From Bradysia coprophila (Eukaryota; Arthropoda; Insecta; Diptera; Sciaridae): a stretch of 64,000 nt of DNA. How positions within the stretch are numbered: the first letter of the stretch is position 1; each line of letters opens with the position of its first letter. This document shows, piece after piece, positions 1-10,355 of this stretch. The stretch covers positions 12,535,739 to 12,599,738 of the forward strand of contig NC_050735.1 of the NCBI RefSeq assembly GCF_014529535.1, read 5' to 3'. The position numbers and the translations under genes were made by a program. The notes beneath the pieces are model-generated. The model was not told the DNA's origin, did no database searches, and was given only the letters and a program-made list of their open reading frames with translations.

Positions 1-1306
1 CTACACTTGTAAGTGATACGTCAAATGAAAGGTATTTACAATACCGATCGACAAAAAAAAGTTTATGAAAATTGGATGACCGACTCGTGAGTTAGACCCC
101 TTGGTGTGAACTAGGTACAGGGCGGCAAGCCGTTTTTGCTTGTAGGTTGGCCAAATTCGAACGTGTTTAGATGGATTTTGCTTTATTAGATAGGTATTGA
201 CCGTACCAATCAGGGAAAAAAAAAACGTTTATGAAATTCGATTCACCGGAGCGTGAGCTAGGTCTCTTGGAGTGAGCTTATATGTGGCTACTCGGCCGTA
301 CAGTGAAGGTGGTGTTTTTTGTTAATATCTCGAGTAAACTTTGACCGAATTAAATTTTTTTTTTTGTTTGAAAGGTACTAACGAATGTAAAGCAGCCGTA
401 ATACTTTCCACCTCCTAACAAAATGGCCGTCGGCCGCCATTTTGGATTTTTGTAAAATCAATATAAATCGGTGAAAATGATACTTACTTAATTTTAGGTC
501 AATTCGAAATTTGTGTTACATTTGAAAGGAACGTCGTACGGGGCTTCGTAATTGAGCTATGCGCAATTTTTAAGACGTACACATTTCATAAGAATTTTAC
601 TTTACCGACGTTTACGGGCGCAGTAGGCTTACGGTAAGAGTAGGGCGACGGACGAACTAGGGTCACGTACGCAATAGATGTACGGGTTTGTACGGGGCTC
701 AGTCGCAACAAACGCTCCGACTGTTCTGACGGCTCGTGTTAAATATGGAATATGGGAAATTTTTAATTCGGGCGATTTTTTTTGCCACTATTATATCGTC
801 GTTGTTCTGATTTACCGTGCAAATGGATTTCATTTTGTAATTACAATAAAATGATAATTTTATTTACTGAATATGTAGTTTACATTAAGAAATAAATTGT
901 ATAACGAGCAGAAAATGACATACAACTGCATTTCAATTAAAATTTGTGTTTGTCTGTTGTTGATACTTGATGTAATTAACAATGTAAGGATAAATTAGTC
1001 TATAACCTAAGGAAGATTGCGATTATCACTTATAATTAAATAAATTGATGTCAAACTAGAAAATTATAAGCGAACATCGCAATCTCTCTTATAAATATAA
1101 ATCATTTACTGAACCAAGAACGAGAGCAGAATTTTGAAGACGACGTAGTAGTCAAAGGCGCCACTTTTTTCAATACTTCATACTTGTGAAATAATTTCAT
1201 TTCAGTAAATCCGTGGAGAGCGGATTGGCTCGTGGTAACGTAAGGCAAATTCTGTATAGGATTTTTTCTCAATGTGTTGCATGAAAGTAATGTTCCCAAG
1301 AAGAAT
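1..1306. other. Intergenic, diverged tandem repeat at left edge
   Basis: No convincing gene. Positions about 20-190 and 190-350 look like two diverged copies of one unit: each has a ggtatt block, an A-run, gtttatgaaa and a gtgag-tagg block in the same order. Positions 1150-1210 hold an inverted copy of a dispersed repeat seen again at 3620-3730 and 29638-29695. The short ORFs here have no family signature. Confidence 0.5.
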
Positions 1307-1369
1307 GACCTAACCACGGCAGAGTAAAAGTAAAAGCCTGGGTTACTTTTACTCTGCCGTGACCTAACC
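1307..1369. mobile_element. 45-bp palindromic mini-element with flanking direct repeat
   Basis: Positions 1316-1360 form a near-perfect foldback whose ends read acggcagagtaaaagtaa. A 9-bp direct repeat, gacctaacc, lies at 1307-1315 and 1361-1369. The same terminal motif (cacggcagagtaaa) starts the larger elements at 28843 and 56248, so this is probably an extreme deletion derivative of that MITE family. Confidence 0.65.
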
Positions 1370-1723
1370 CATTCACAAATCTAAAGTTTAACTTTAGGCG
1401 CAATCAGCACCAGACGAAAAATCCTAAAGGCTTGCTAACCTATAGGCGTGGTTCGGAATTTACGTGAGGCATGTGGTTCACACTCACCAAACCGACACCG
1501 GCCCGCGTGATGTTTCATCGCTTACATCCAGTAGTGGCTAATAAAGGCTAGAAATTATAAATAGCCATAAATGTGATAGCAGTGAAGTTGACGAAGTTGG
1601 TTCATAAAAGAGCACTGATATGTAGTATGTAGTAACTTTATGGCGAAATGTATTAAAACTGTGTACCATGTAGAACCTAGACGTTGAAGGACCCATAAGG
1701 AATGATCAGTTTATTTATTTATT

Positions 1724-2230
1724 ATGCCAACTCAACAGCCTATGACGACAGCCAATAACAGAATCAACCATTACAAAATACAAAATAAATCAGTAGAAAA
1801 AAATCGATTAACAAGTCTAGAAATAACATTAGAAATCAACCAATTACATCACATATTTATACTTAACTTTAGCCTTGAATTAGTTAAACGGCGTATTGAA
1901 AATGTCTAAGGTATTGAAGAGATCATTATGATTACACTGCATGCTGACGATGGGTGAGTTACTCTAAATGTTATACGTATATATCGCCAGATAAAAAGTC
2001 GAAGCTTCCTGCCTAGTTGAACGAACTGAATTGTACAAAACAACGTTCGAATCCAACGAAGCCGATTAACCACTTTGTAGATAAAAATGTCATCAGCAAT
2101 AAGACGCCTGGATTCAAGCAATGGGAGTTTGAAGACGTTGTGGATAGTCGACATTGAACCAGTTAAATTTGCGGTATAGCATACGTGTAAATTTCCGTTG
2201 AACCCTCTCGATTGAAAGTAGTTTAGTGCA
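1724..2230 (-). pseudogene. Decayed non-LTR retrotransposon, reverse transcriptase C-terminus
   Basis: On the minus strand from 2230 the reading LSIERVQRKFTRMLYRKF is followed, after a frame change, by ESRRLIADDIFIYKVVN. These are the conserved 'VQRRFTRM' and 'RR..D..F.YK..N' blocks downstream of the RT catalytic core in jockey/CR1-like elements. Stops and frame changes show it is dead. No EN or RT catalytic core remains, and the boundaries are approximate. Confidence 0.55.
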
Positions 2231-2949
2231 AAAATACGGTTTAATAATTTGGGTGTTGAATGGCATCCACAACATCCTGAGCTAGTGTTGTGACTAGGAT
2301 TCTAAATTCTAAAATTCTATTGCTATTTTGCTCAGAAATAAATACTAAATAAAGTTGGAAAATATCAGTTCTAGGAAATCCTGGCTTGTATCTGGACATC
2401 CAGAAAAAGGCGTTAAGCCCGTGCTGCATTCTAAAAGTACTGACTTAAGCTTTCTAAGGAACCTTCATATATTGAAATCAGTTTCGAATTGACGGTGTGA
2501 GGTGAACTCAAAGTTTAGGAATTTTCCATGTCATTTCTTGTCGACACCATTACATTTTACAGGAAAAAAAAATTGTTCCACGAAATGTTGGTATAGATCT
2601 CTTCGGTTGACGACTGGCAGTGCGATCGCATGCCAAAAATTGTGTGCAAACTAAACACAGCCAACTTCGCAAAGAGAGGAAGTTTTTGAAAAAGTAAAAT
2701 TAGGAAAACAGGTAACATAGAAAATGCTAATGGAAAATTGAATTAAACACTTGCAGTAACCGTGAAATGTTTATATTTGAAGTCAAGGAAAATAAAAGCG
2801 TTGAATAGCTCGAAAAAATGTCTTGCATTTGCAGGAATTTAATAGTACATTGAATGACAAGGGGCGATTGAGGCCCTTGCCTTCGGTGCGGGCATCAACT
2901 CTCGCACACGGTTGAATTTTTTTACTTTTGGCCCGAGTCGTTCATACTA
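2231..2949. other. Intergenic stretch without recognised features
   Basis: AT-rich sequence with only short, low-quality ORFs on both strands. No RNA gene or conserved domain was recognised. Confidence 0.4.
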
Positions 2950-3420
2950 TTTTTTTTGATACCAACATTGAAAATTGATACGTATCGCAAACATCGCAAC
3001 AAAATGTTGAAATAAAAAGGCATTTAGCCAGAAAATGCGGGGGTCCAGGGGGCGGCGGCCGCCTGGTATATGAAAAATTTAATAATTTAGCCATCACAAC
3101 AATAACACACACAAAAATTAAGATATAACTAACAAATCATTCAGTAACAAAAAGTATCAACTTTGTATGCTAATTTCAATAAGAACACTGGCGCACAGTG
3201 TTTTACAATTTTGATCAAAGTATTCTGCATAATATGAGCGGATTTTGTTGACAACTCGACTCATTTCTCTCATTTTCTGTGACGTCAGTCACTTTCGCTG
3301 TTCGTTCAGTTGCGTTCGCTCTTCGTTAAGTACTTTCTCCCCGTGGGATGCATTTTTTTACTTTCGCCCCTCATATGCGGGGCGAAAGTATCATTTTTCA
3401 ATGTTGGTATCAAAAAAAAG
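2950..3420. mobile_element. Inverted-repeat element, about 470 bp
   Basis: The left end (2950-2981) and right end (3389-3420) are inverted copies about 32 bp long containing ttttgataccaacattgaaa, with few mismatches. Just inside the right end, ctttcgcccc and ggggcgaaag form a separate 10-bp hairpin (3361-3388). The interior carries GC-rich runs near 3040-3065, unlike the surroundings. There is no coding capacity, so it is probably a non-autonomous foldback/MITE. No clear target duplication was found. Confidence 0.55.
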
Positions 3421-3597
3421 AATTTTTGAATAAAGTTGTCCCGTTCGGTAGATATTTGACTTTAAATTTTTTCATATAAACCGGTTTTCCTACCGGAAAA
3501 GCGATTTTCCATTTTCCAGAAAAAAAATTGTTTCACATAAATAAAAAATTTGAAAAATTAAAGCGATCGAAGTCACACAAGTGCCTGGACTGGACTA

Positions 3598-3735
3598 GTG
3601 ATAGAATTCAGAAAATTTTTACTTTTCACCAGAGTGAAGTTATTTCACAAGAAGATACATAGAGATGCAAAGAATGAAGTACTGAAAAAAATTGTGGCGC
3701 CTCTACAGGCCAACGGACGTTTTATCTATATAGTG
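3598..3735 (+). repeat. Dispersed repeat ('caaagaatgaagtact' family)
   Basis: The segment with caaagaatgaagtact followed by a gtggcgcctctacaggcca-type block recurs at 29638-29695 (same orientation) and, inverted and diverged, at 1150-1210. It lies about 130 bp upstream of the TM2D1 start and may include part of that promoter. Confidence 0.55.
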
Positions 3736-3861
3736 AATGACAGCGTTTCCGATGTCAAAATATGTCAAATATTGAACAATAAAAATAAAAAAAAGAACGA
3801 CAGCCATCCGTGTTGATCGAATTAGTTGGTTTATGTTTGTTCCAATAAGGATGTCAGAATT

Positions 3862-4472
3862 ATGCTTACGTTGATTTATTTCGGACTTTTTCTGATAACA
3901 ATTTCGATTCCGACATCCAGTGAAATCGAGCTAAATTGCAATGAACTTCGTGTGGGTCAGTTTCTCTGTCCTGATCCGAATACCAATCACATAGACGCCA
4001 AAACACAACAGCCCATAAACTGCAATGAAAAAAACACGGCAAAAGTTTGGTGCATTGCTGCCGATGGCATTGTCTGCAGTCAAACAAAGAATTCCAGCTT
4101 CTTAGGGGAAATTCCGTGTCAATGGACGTAAGTACACGATGGATGGTAATTCAATTCGTTCGATAAAAAGAAACCCCTCAACTCTTTGTCCACAGAAATG
4201 GATACTATTTCGACACGGCGCTTTTGTTGTCAGTGTTTCTGGGCATGTTTGGCATCGACAGATTCTACCTCGGATATTATGGCATCGGTTTGATGAAATT
4301 TTGTACGCTGGGCTTCATGTTCATCGGTCAGTTAATCGATGTGGTTTTGATTGCTACCCAAGCGGTCGGACCAGCCGATGGATCCGCATACATAATACCA
4401 TATTTTGGACCGGGCATTTCTGTGATACGAAGTGATAATTTGACTTACCGACGGCCACAGCCGGACTGGTGA
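3862..4472 (+). CDS. amrt: TM2 domain protein, TM2D1/amaretto-like
   Basis: Two exons, 3862-4127 and 4196-4472, about 180 aa. The intron has gtaagt and cag borders. I start at ATG 3862 because it begins a good signal peptide (MLTLIYFGLFLITISIPTSS); the upstream in-frame TTG is not a eukaryotic start. The mature N-terminal part is cysteine-rich and lumenal (NCNELRVGQFLC, NCNEKN, VWCIAADGIVC). The second exon carries the TM2 domain: two membrane segments joined by the DRFYLGYYGIG motif, then DGSAYIIPYFGP and the tail NLTYRRPQ, which resembles the TM2D1 tail (NETFRKTQ). In Drosophila the three TM2D proteins act in Notch-related functions in a common complex or pathway (family knowledge). An aataaa at about 4526 lies only about 90 bp from the eEFSec stop on the other strand. 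Confidence 0.85.
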
Positions 4473-4560
4473 TTTCTTTAGTATTGAAATTGTCGCCCCC
4501 AAAGACGATTCCGATCGAATCGAACAATAAACGCATGCACGGCAATAAAACTCCGGTAAT

Positions 4561-6265
4561 TTATTGAAAGATTTTGGTTTCAGTTCGGAACAGAAATTTT
4601 TTGAATTTCAACATCACTTTCACGTCGACTTTTTCATCTTTCCATTGTTGGATAGTCTCTGCGGTTAGGTGATCATTTAGCCGTACTTTGACCTTAGTCG
4701 TCGTTCCAAATGTACTGTCTATCACACCACATTGCCCGCTACTAAGACACACCTTTAATCCGACAAATATTTGACGATTGCTGTTCCGCTTGAACATTTG
4801 ATCCACAACAATTTCCTGCGAATTGACGACGCGTTGAATGCGGCCCTCCTTCGTTTTTTCCTTAAATATGTTCAGACTGCTGGCAAACGAATCTGCTGTT
4901 GTGAATGCATCACTCGGTGCATTCAATCGACCCCAAAATGCCAATCGACAGTTGGTGGACTGAAGGTCCATATCCAGTTTGGACGCCACAATTAAGAAGT
5001 CGGTTACTACAATAGTCGGCTTTTGGAATTCCAGCAAGGCAAAGATGGCCTCAGATTTGCCACTATCTTCACATTGATCATCTAGAACGGGCAAATATTC
5101 GTATTGTCGATGACAATCGAAATCGTCAGACGGCGCTCCGCCTTGGAAAAGCAGCACTGAGGCCATTACGGTTGAATGTCCGATGCTGATATGGAATTTC
5201 GATTTTGATCCAATTGCACCCTTGAAATATTTGATTTTATTGAGCTTGATGACGGCGGCCGTCGAATAGTTTACGAAACGCGGTGCAGAAATCAGTCCAC
5301 GCTCCAATAGTTTTGAATCAAATTGTGTGATTGCGATGCCTATGCGGTCGCCCTGTTGAGCTTCATTCATTTGTTGCCGGAACATTTGGATGGATTTGAC
5401 TTTTTTGATTTGCTGAATAGACGGAATTTCTACATCGTCTCCGATTTTGATTCGGCCCTGGAGAACCGTTCCGGTACAGATCGTTCCTTGTCCTCTAATC
5501 GAAAAGCAATGATCGACAGCAAATAGGAATGGTAGCATTGGATTTCTCGGAGGTACGTATGCGCTCTGGAGACACGCATTCATAAGTTCGGTGATATTGA
5601 AGTTACTCTGTGCTGATACAGGAATAATTGGCGAGTCTTTGAATGGTGTATCGACCAGAATCTGTGATATTTTCTTGGTCATCTTTTCAATCATTTTGCC
5701 CCGTTTGTCAACGTCCAAAAGGTCAGTTTTATTCAACGCAACAATCATGCGGTCACAAGTCAATCCACCGATTACCAAACATTCGGCAGTTTGTGTTTGA
5801 ATTCCCTTAGTGATGTCAACGACCAGGCTATCAAAATCGAAATCGAAAAGACATTAAGCAAACGAAGCTATGCCTACGATGATATGACTTACACAAACAT
5901 GTCCATGATCTGTGAACCTCCAATGACCGTTCGAATAAGCTTTGCATGTCCCGGACAATCGATGAACGTGAATTGGAGCTGACTGCATTTTGAATGTTCC
6001 GACAAATGTGTTGGTAGATCGCATTGATATGCACTGAATCCTATACAAGTAGAGAAGATCGGTACAAACTGTGGGAATTGAACTCTCAACTCTGAACAAT
6101 ATAAACCAGAAAGGTCATACCGAGATCCAACGTTATGCCTCTTTCCTGGGACTGCGGATTTTTATCGAAACAGGCCGTACTGGCAGTGTCACTCAAGCAT
6201 TTTGCCAGACTTGTTTTACCAGAATCGACGTGGCCCAAAATTCCAACGTTTAAGTTGAGTATCAT
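4561..6265 (-). CDS. eEFSec: Selenocysteine-specific elongation factor eEFSec
   Basis: Three exons on the minus strand, 6265-6121, 6040-5893 and 5827-4561, about 519 aa. The introns are 80 and 65 bp with gtatga...tag and gtaagt...tag borders, and phases match. The GTPase domain shows the P-loop GHVDSGKTS (about residues 11-19), the G2 region QERGITLDLGF, the G3 motif DCPGH and the G4 motif NKTD. It then follows the SelB/eEFSec pattern: RGQGTICTGTVLQG in domain II, a domain III, and a basic C-terminal domain IV. It delivers Sec-tRNA to ribosomes at UGA codons with a SECIS element. Its presence and intactness suggest this insect still makes selenoproteins, unlike several insect orders. The stop codon overlaps a minus-strand AATAAA at 4560-4565. 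Confidence 0.92.
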
Positions 6266-7501
6266 TTTCGCTCTTCGTTTTATGGTAAGTACATTTCAAC
6301 CAATAATAAGGACGTACTACACAGAATAGAATTATGAATGAAAACACACTGGCATTGTATCCAATTCACAATTGATAGTATGTAGATGGAACGGCCGTTT
6401 GTTTTTCAAGAGAATGTTATGAAGGGAGAGGACGGAGAGGACATGGAAAAGTGCAATAGACTGTTCTGATGAGAGAGAAGGAAATATAATACAGACCACC
6501 GATTTTAACTTGCCTTGCGTTTATATGAAAATCGATCTTTGTGGATGAAATAGTGTTCGTTCGGCCAGTGGAAATTCGTGTTAACAGTTACTTAGAACAA
6601 ACATATGTTGAAAAATGCAACGACAAGTCCCGCAATGCAAATTATAATTAACTGGTCTTCGGACTTCTCGCTCTGATCATAACTGTCTATGACAAGGTTT
6701 ATGTCATTTCCGAAACCAGCTGTCATAAATAGACCTAGACCTAGACCTTAGAGCACTATTTGATCAGTTGAATTTAAGTGGTCTTGGGGTCAAACTGAGT
6801 CTAGCTCTCAACTAATTTTTTCATTCATACATTTTTGACATCTGATCATTGAATTTTTTCATATTAATTTTGTCACCATTCCGTTTTGTCTCCGTTTACG
6901 TAAACCACGCCCCTATCCTATTGTTAAAAACGATCTGTCAAGTAAACGGAGGCAAAACGGAATGCTTTTTTGACTACGATTGCAGCTTTAAGTGTCCACT
7001 CCACTCAACAAAAAGTACTGCGTGAGAGAGCAAGCTGTCAAATAAACAAAGAAAAAATTGAAAAAATTCAATTTTGTCTCTCACACGGAGTACGTTTTTG
7101 GTAAGAGGAAATTAAGCATTAAAGATCTTCAAGTATGGTTTCCACTCAACAAAAAGTACTATGTGAGAGAGCGAGCTGTCAGTGTCAATGTGTGAATCTC
7201 TCTCCTGTAACTACATTTTCATCAGATTCGCTCAAGCTTTCTCAAGTGAGACAAAAAGGATTGCTTGATTGGCTTGCTTATTATCTGTTGCTCTCTGTGC
7301 TCAGAGTTCCTTGATGCAACACGGGAATTAATTTAAAATTGTTGTCATTGAGCCGTGTTCCACAAACGAAATTGTGTTATTGTGAACTAGCCCACATTGC
7401 CTGTCAAAGTATCATCATTTGACAATGTCATTCAACAAAATACAAACAACACGTGCTACCGACTACCGAGATCTCATTTGTCCCAATAAAATCGGTTAAC
7501 A
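6266..7501. other. Intergenic, promoter side of eEFSec and UTP15, with small foldbacks
   Basis: Divergent intergenic region. Two small inverted-repeat elements are visible. At 6877-6964 the ends cattccgttttg and caaaacggaatg pair over about 24 bp. At 7001-7107 an arm containing ccactcaacaaaaagtact pairs with its inverted copy, and the first half is repeated directly at 7142-7180. The stretch 6760-6870 resembles the interior of the foldback at 32521-32852. No coding region was recognised. Confidence 0.45.
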
Positions 7502-9139
7502 ATGACTTCATTCAGATCGATAAACACTACCAAGTTTATCCAAAGCAAACAAGACAGAACCAACGACTTTTCATATTGGAAACAACTGAGTGTGAGTACG
7601 CAAAATGATTCAAGAAAATCAAGTTTCGACATTCACCAATGAAAATCCTATCTTGTTCTGCAGCAACCGGTCCTGATTAAAGAGAACAGTAACATTGATT
7701 ACATCGACTTCAGTCCAATTCAACCGCACAATTTTGCGGTTACGTGTTCAGTGCGAATTCAAATCTACAATCCTATAACGAAGGACCTCACCTCAACCTT
7801 ATCGAAATTTCAAAAAAGTGCCCACGGTGCAACATTCGGCAAAAATGGCCAGTTGTTGGTGTGCGGGGACGAAGAAGGTTATGTTAAGCTATTCGAAACG
7901 TCCAGCAAACGAAGCCTGAGATCATTCAAAAAGCACACGGCCGCAGTACATCGCACATTCTTTACCGCAGACAAGCTGCACATTGCCAGCTTTTCGGACG
8001 ACAAAACCGTACGTCTATGGGATATATCGAACGAGTCCTGTGTAACAACATTTGAGGATGCACACACTGGATATATCCGAGCCGGTTGCGTTAGTCCAGT
8101 GTCGCCAGACATTTTACTATCCGGAGGATATGATAATGTGGTGAAAATGTACGACACTAGAACGAATTCGGCAGTTTTTGAGGTCGATCATGGTTCGGCC
8201 GTTCATTCCGTCATGTTCCTGCCGACTGGTGGAATTTTTGTTAGTTCTGGCGCTTCACACGTTAAAGTATGGGACGCGTTCGCTGGTGGTAGACTGATAG
8301 CGATGATGTCCACACACAACAGAGACATAAAGTGTCTGCAATTGGCATGCAACGGTCGACGCCTGTTGTCCGGCGGAATGGATAGAAAAGTGAAAATCTA
8401 CGACATGACAACTTATCGTACCGTTCACAGTTTAGATTTCCCGAATGGCATTACCAGTATGGCCGTTGCACCCGATGACGAAACGCTCGTCGTCGGAATG
8501 ATTGATGGCATTGTGTCCGTACAGCGCATGGACAGTGATAGGAAGGTGAAGACACTTGAAAAGTCAAAAGTACAGAAAATGGTTTCGAAAACTGACCAAA
8601 GTATCGAGGATTACCGACCGGTAGCTGAAGCTAAACATAACAAAATGCTAAGAAAATTCGAATATTCGAAGGCACTGAAGGCCGTATTTACGACGGAATG
8701 TACCAATAAAACACCTCACATTACTGTCGGTCTATTGAGCGAATTGATGCGTCGACAAGGTGTGGAACGGGCGCTGAGGGGTCAACCGAACGAGTTTCTG
8801 ATCAAATTTATCTCGTTCCTGATACGTTACATCGGCGATCGCCGCTTTATTCGAGTGCTGATCGATGTATCGGACACTTTGTTGGACGCGTATGAAGATG
8901 AATTCTCGTCACTGAGTGGGGATGTTGCAAAGAAATTCATGGAATTGAACAAGACACTGCGAAGGGAAGAAAATCTGCTGATGGATTGTTTGGAATTACG
9001 TGGCGCATTCGGATTGTTGTTTTCGGGGGCGAGTGTGGCCGACCAGTCGTCAGATATTATTGAATATGGACGCGAGCTGAATAAGTTGAAACCATCCAAT
9101 ACGGTTGAAGAGGACTTTGTAGTGAGAATTGATGAATAA
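7502..9139 (+). CDS. UTP15: UTP15, U3 snoRNP/SSU processome WD40 protein
   Basis: Two exons, 7502-7591 and 7664-9139, about 521 aa. The intron has gtgagt and ctgcag borders. The first exon encodes MTSFRSINTTKFIQSK; the second opens QPVLIKENSNIDYIDFSP. About seven WD40 repeats follow, with signatures such as DDKTVRLWDI, HVKVWDAF and DRKVKIYDM, then an alpha-helical UTP15 C-terminal domain (from about residue 370: LLSELMRRQGVERALRGQ). The length agrees with the human protein (about 518 aa). UTP15 belongs to the UTP-A (t-UTP) subcomplex, needed in the nucleolus for pre-rRNA transcription and 18S processing. It ends 48 bp from the stop of the convergent Tim29 gene, so their 3' ends probably overlap. 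Confidence 0.93.
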
Positions 9140-9187
9140 AAACTCGATTGTCACCTTAGCACGCACTTCTTGTTCACTAATTTTCGT

Positions 9188-9787
9188 CTAAAAATTTACA
9201 TCGTAATCAGTCATCTTCCTGCTCAGATTCCACCACTTGTTCATGAAGCCAACGTCAATCACCCTTTCGTGAAAGGTCAGGTACTGTGCGTCAGTGTACT
9301 CGCACACTGCCTTATATAATGACGCGTCCCGGTCGTAATTGTCCAACCACAGAAACGAAATGAATCCCAGACTCAAGTATCGCACGATGCCTTGATTGTA
9401 GCATTTCTCAACGAATTTTATGTAGTCCGTGGACGTTTCTTTCAAACAGGAATCATGCACCATTACACAATCGGCATTGTAGTTTCGCAACTGAATGCGA
9501 AAATCTTCTTCGCTCGGATTATTCTTCATGCAGTAATACAGCGTGCCGCCGGTCGTACAATAAATTGAAGCGAGAATTGGTTTCTCTCTCGATTGTTTGA
9601 TGACATTGACGAAAACATCCTTGTAATCGATTCCCAAATGTTGCCAGTATCTTGCCCATTTTTCGTAAATGGTTCCCTTGTATTTTTCCGGGAAAACTAG
9701 TTTGTTCGATATGCTCGTTTCAATGGCATTTATCCGGGTTTTGATCGCTTGGGTCAGTTGACGAATTCCGAATAGTCTTGCAAACAT
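9188..9787 (-). CDS. Tim29: Mitochondrial TIM22-complex subunit Tim29
   Basis: Single-exon ORF of 199 aa on the minus strand. The C-terminal half carries the Tim29 (DUF) signature: RYLSLGFISFLWLDNY, then DRDASLYKAVCEYTDAQYL, FHERVIDVGFMNKWWNL and the acidic DYDVN end, which lines up block by block with mammalian TIM29. A weakly hydrophobic segment near residues 72-88 (KPILASIYCTTGGTLYYCM) is the likely single membrane span. Tim29 links the TIM22 carrier translocase of the inner membrane to the TOM complex (family knowledge). The start at 9787 is the first ATG and gives a basic N-terminus suited to mitochondria. Confidence 0.85.
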   Translation of the reverse strand: MFARLFGIRQLTQAIKTRINAIETSISNKLVFPEKYKGTIYEKWARYWQHLGIDYKDVFVNVIKQSREKPILASIYCTTGGTLYYCMKNNPSEEDFRIQLRNYNADCVMVHDSCLKETSTDYIKFVEKCYNQGIVRYLSLGFISFLWLDNYDRDASLYKAVCEYTDAQYLTFHERVIDVGFMNKWWNLSRKMTDYDVNF

Positions 9788-9935
9788 TTAGGTATTTTGC
9801 TTTGGTTTAATTTCGATTTAAATGTGTAACACAAATTGTAATAAGCAAGAAGTTAATTGGTTAAATTTTGACATCTCAGTACACTGTCACGATCAACATG
9901 AGCTATTTTCTGCTCTGTCAATAGAATAGTAGGGG

Positions 9936-10139
9936 TAATCCACCAATGAATGATACTCTATAGGTATAGTCCGTATAGTCTGATGTGAATATTTGAATGG
10001 AGCGGAGGAAATAGCGATTTTATATAAAGAAACTTACCTCTCAATGATTTTCATTGAAAGGTGAGTTTGTTTATATGAAATCGTTATTTCCTCCGGTTTG
10101 TGTGGACCATACCTGGTTTTTACATTCATTGTAATCCAC
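9936..10139. mobile_element. hAT-like MITE, copy 1 (8-bp TSD)
   Basis: The element spans 9944-10131 (188 bp). Both ends begin caatgaatg and carry ggtatrgtcc about 20 bp inside. It is flanked by the perfect 8-bp direct repeat taatccac at 9936-9943 and 10132-10139. The interior has a second inverted pair, ggaggaaat...tatata and tatatgaaatcg..atttcctcc. The 8-bp duplication and the CAATG end (fits the YARNG rule) point to the hAT superfamily. There is no ORF, so it is non-autonomous. Confidence 0.8.
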
Positions 10140-10189
10140 CACCAAGTTAAGGTTAATTCAACGCACTTCAATTAGAATGTTTCGGTTTT

Positions 10190-10355
10190 TTAAGTTGAAT
10201 TCACAGGTATGGCCGATTCTTCAATATCTGCCGATTTATATTGAACGCACTCATTATTTCTGTCAAAAGAATATGAAAATGGGTGTGTTAGAATCCGTTT
10301 TTTAAATCGTTATTTCCTACGAGGTGACATTAGACCATACCTAGGTGGTTTATAT
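10190..10355. mobile_element. hAT-like MITE, copy 2 (decayed ends)
   Basis: The inverted core runs from ggtatgg at 10206 to ccatacc at 10341. Its interior (gaacgcactcat...gaatatgaaaat..gtgt) matches the MITE at 10471-10635. The outermost TIR bases have diverged (caatta-type ends) and I could not define a clean duplication, so the limits are approximate. Its minus-strand left edge supplies the stop codon that ends the expansin-like ORF at 10330. Confidence 0.6.
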
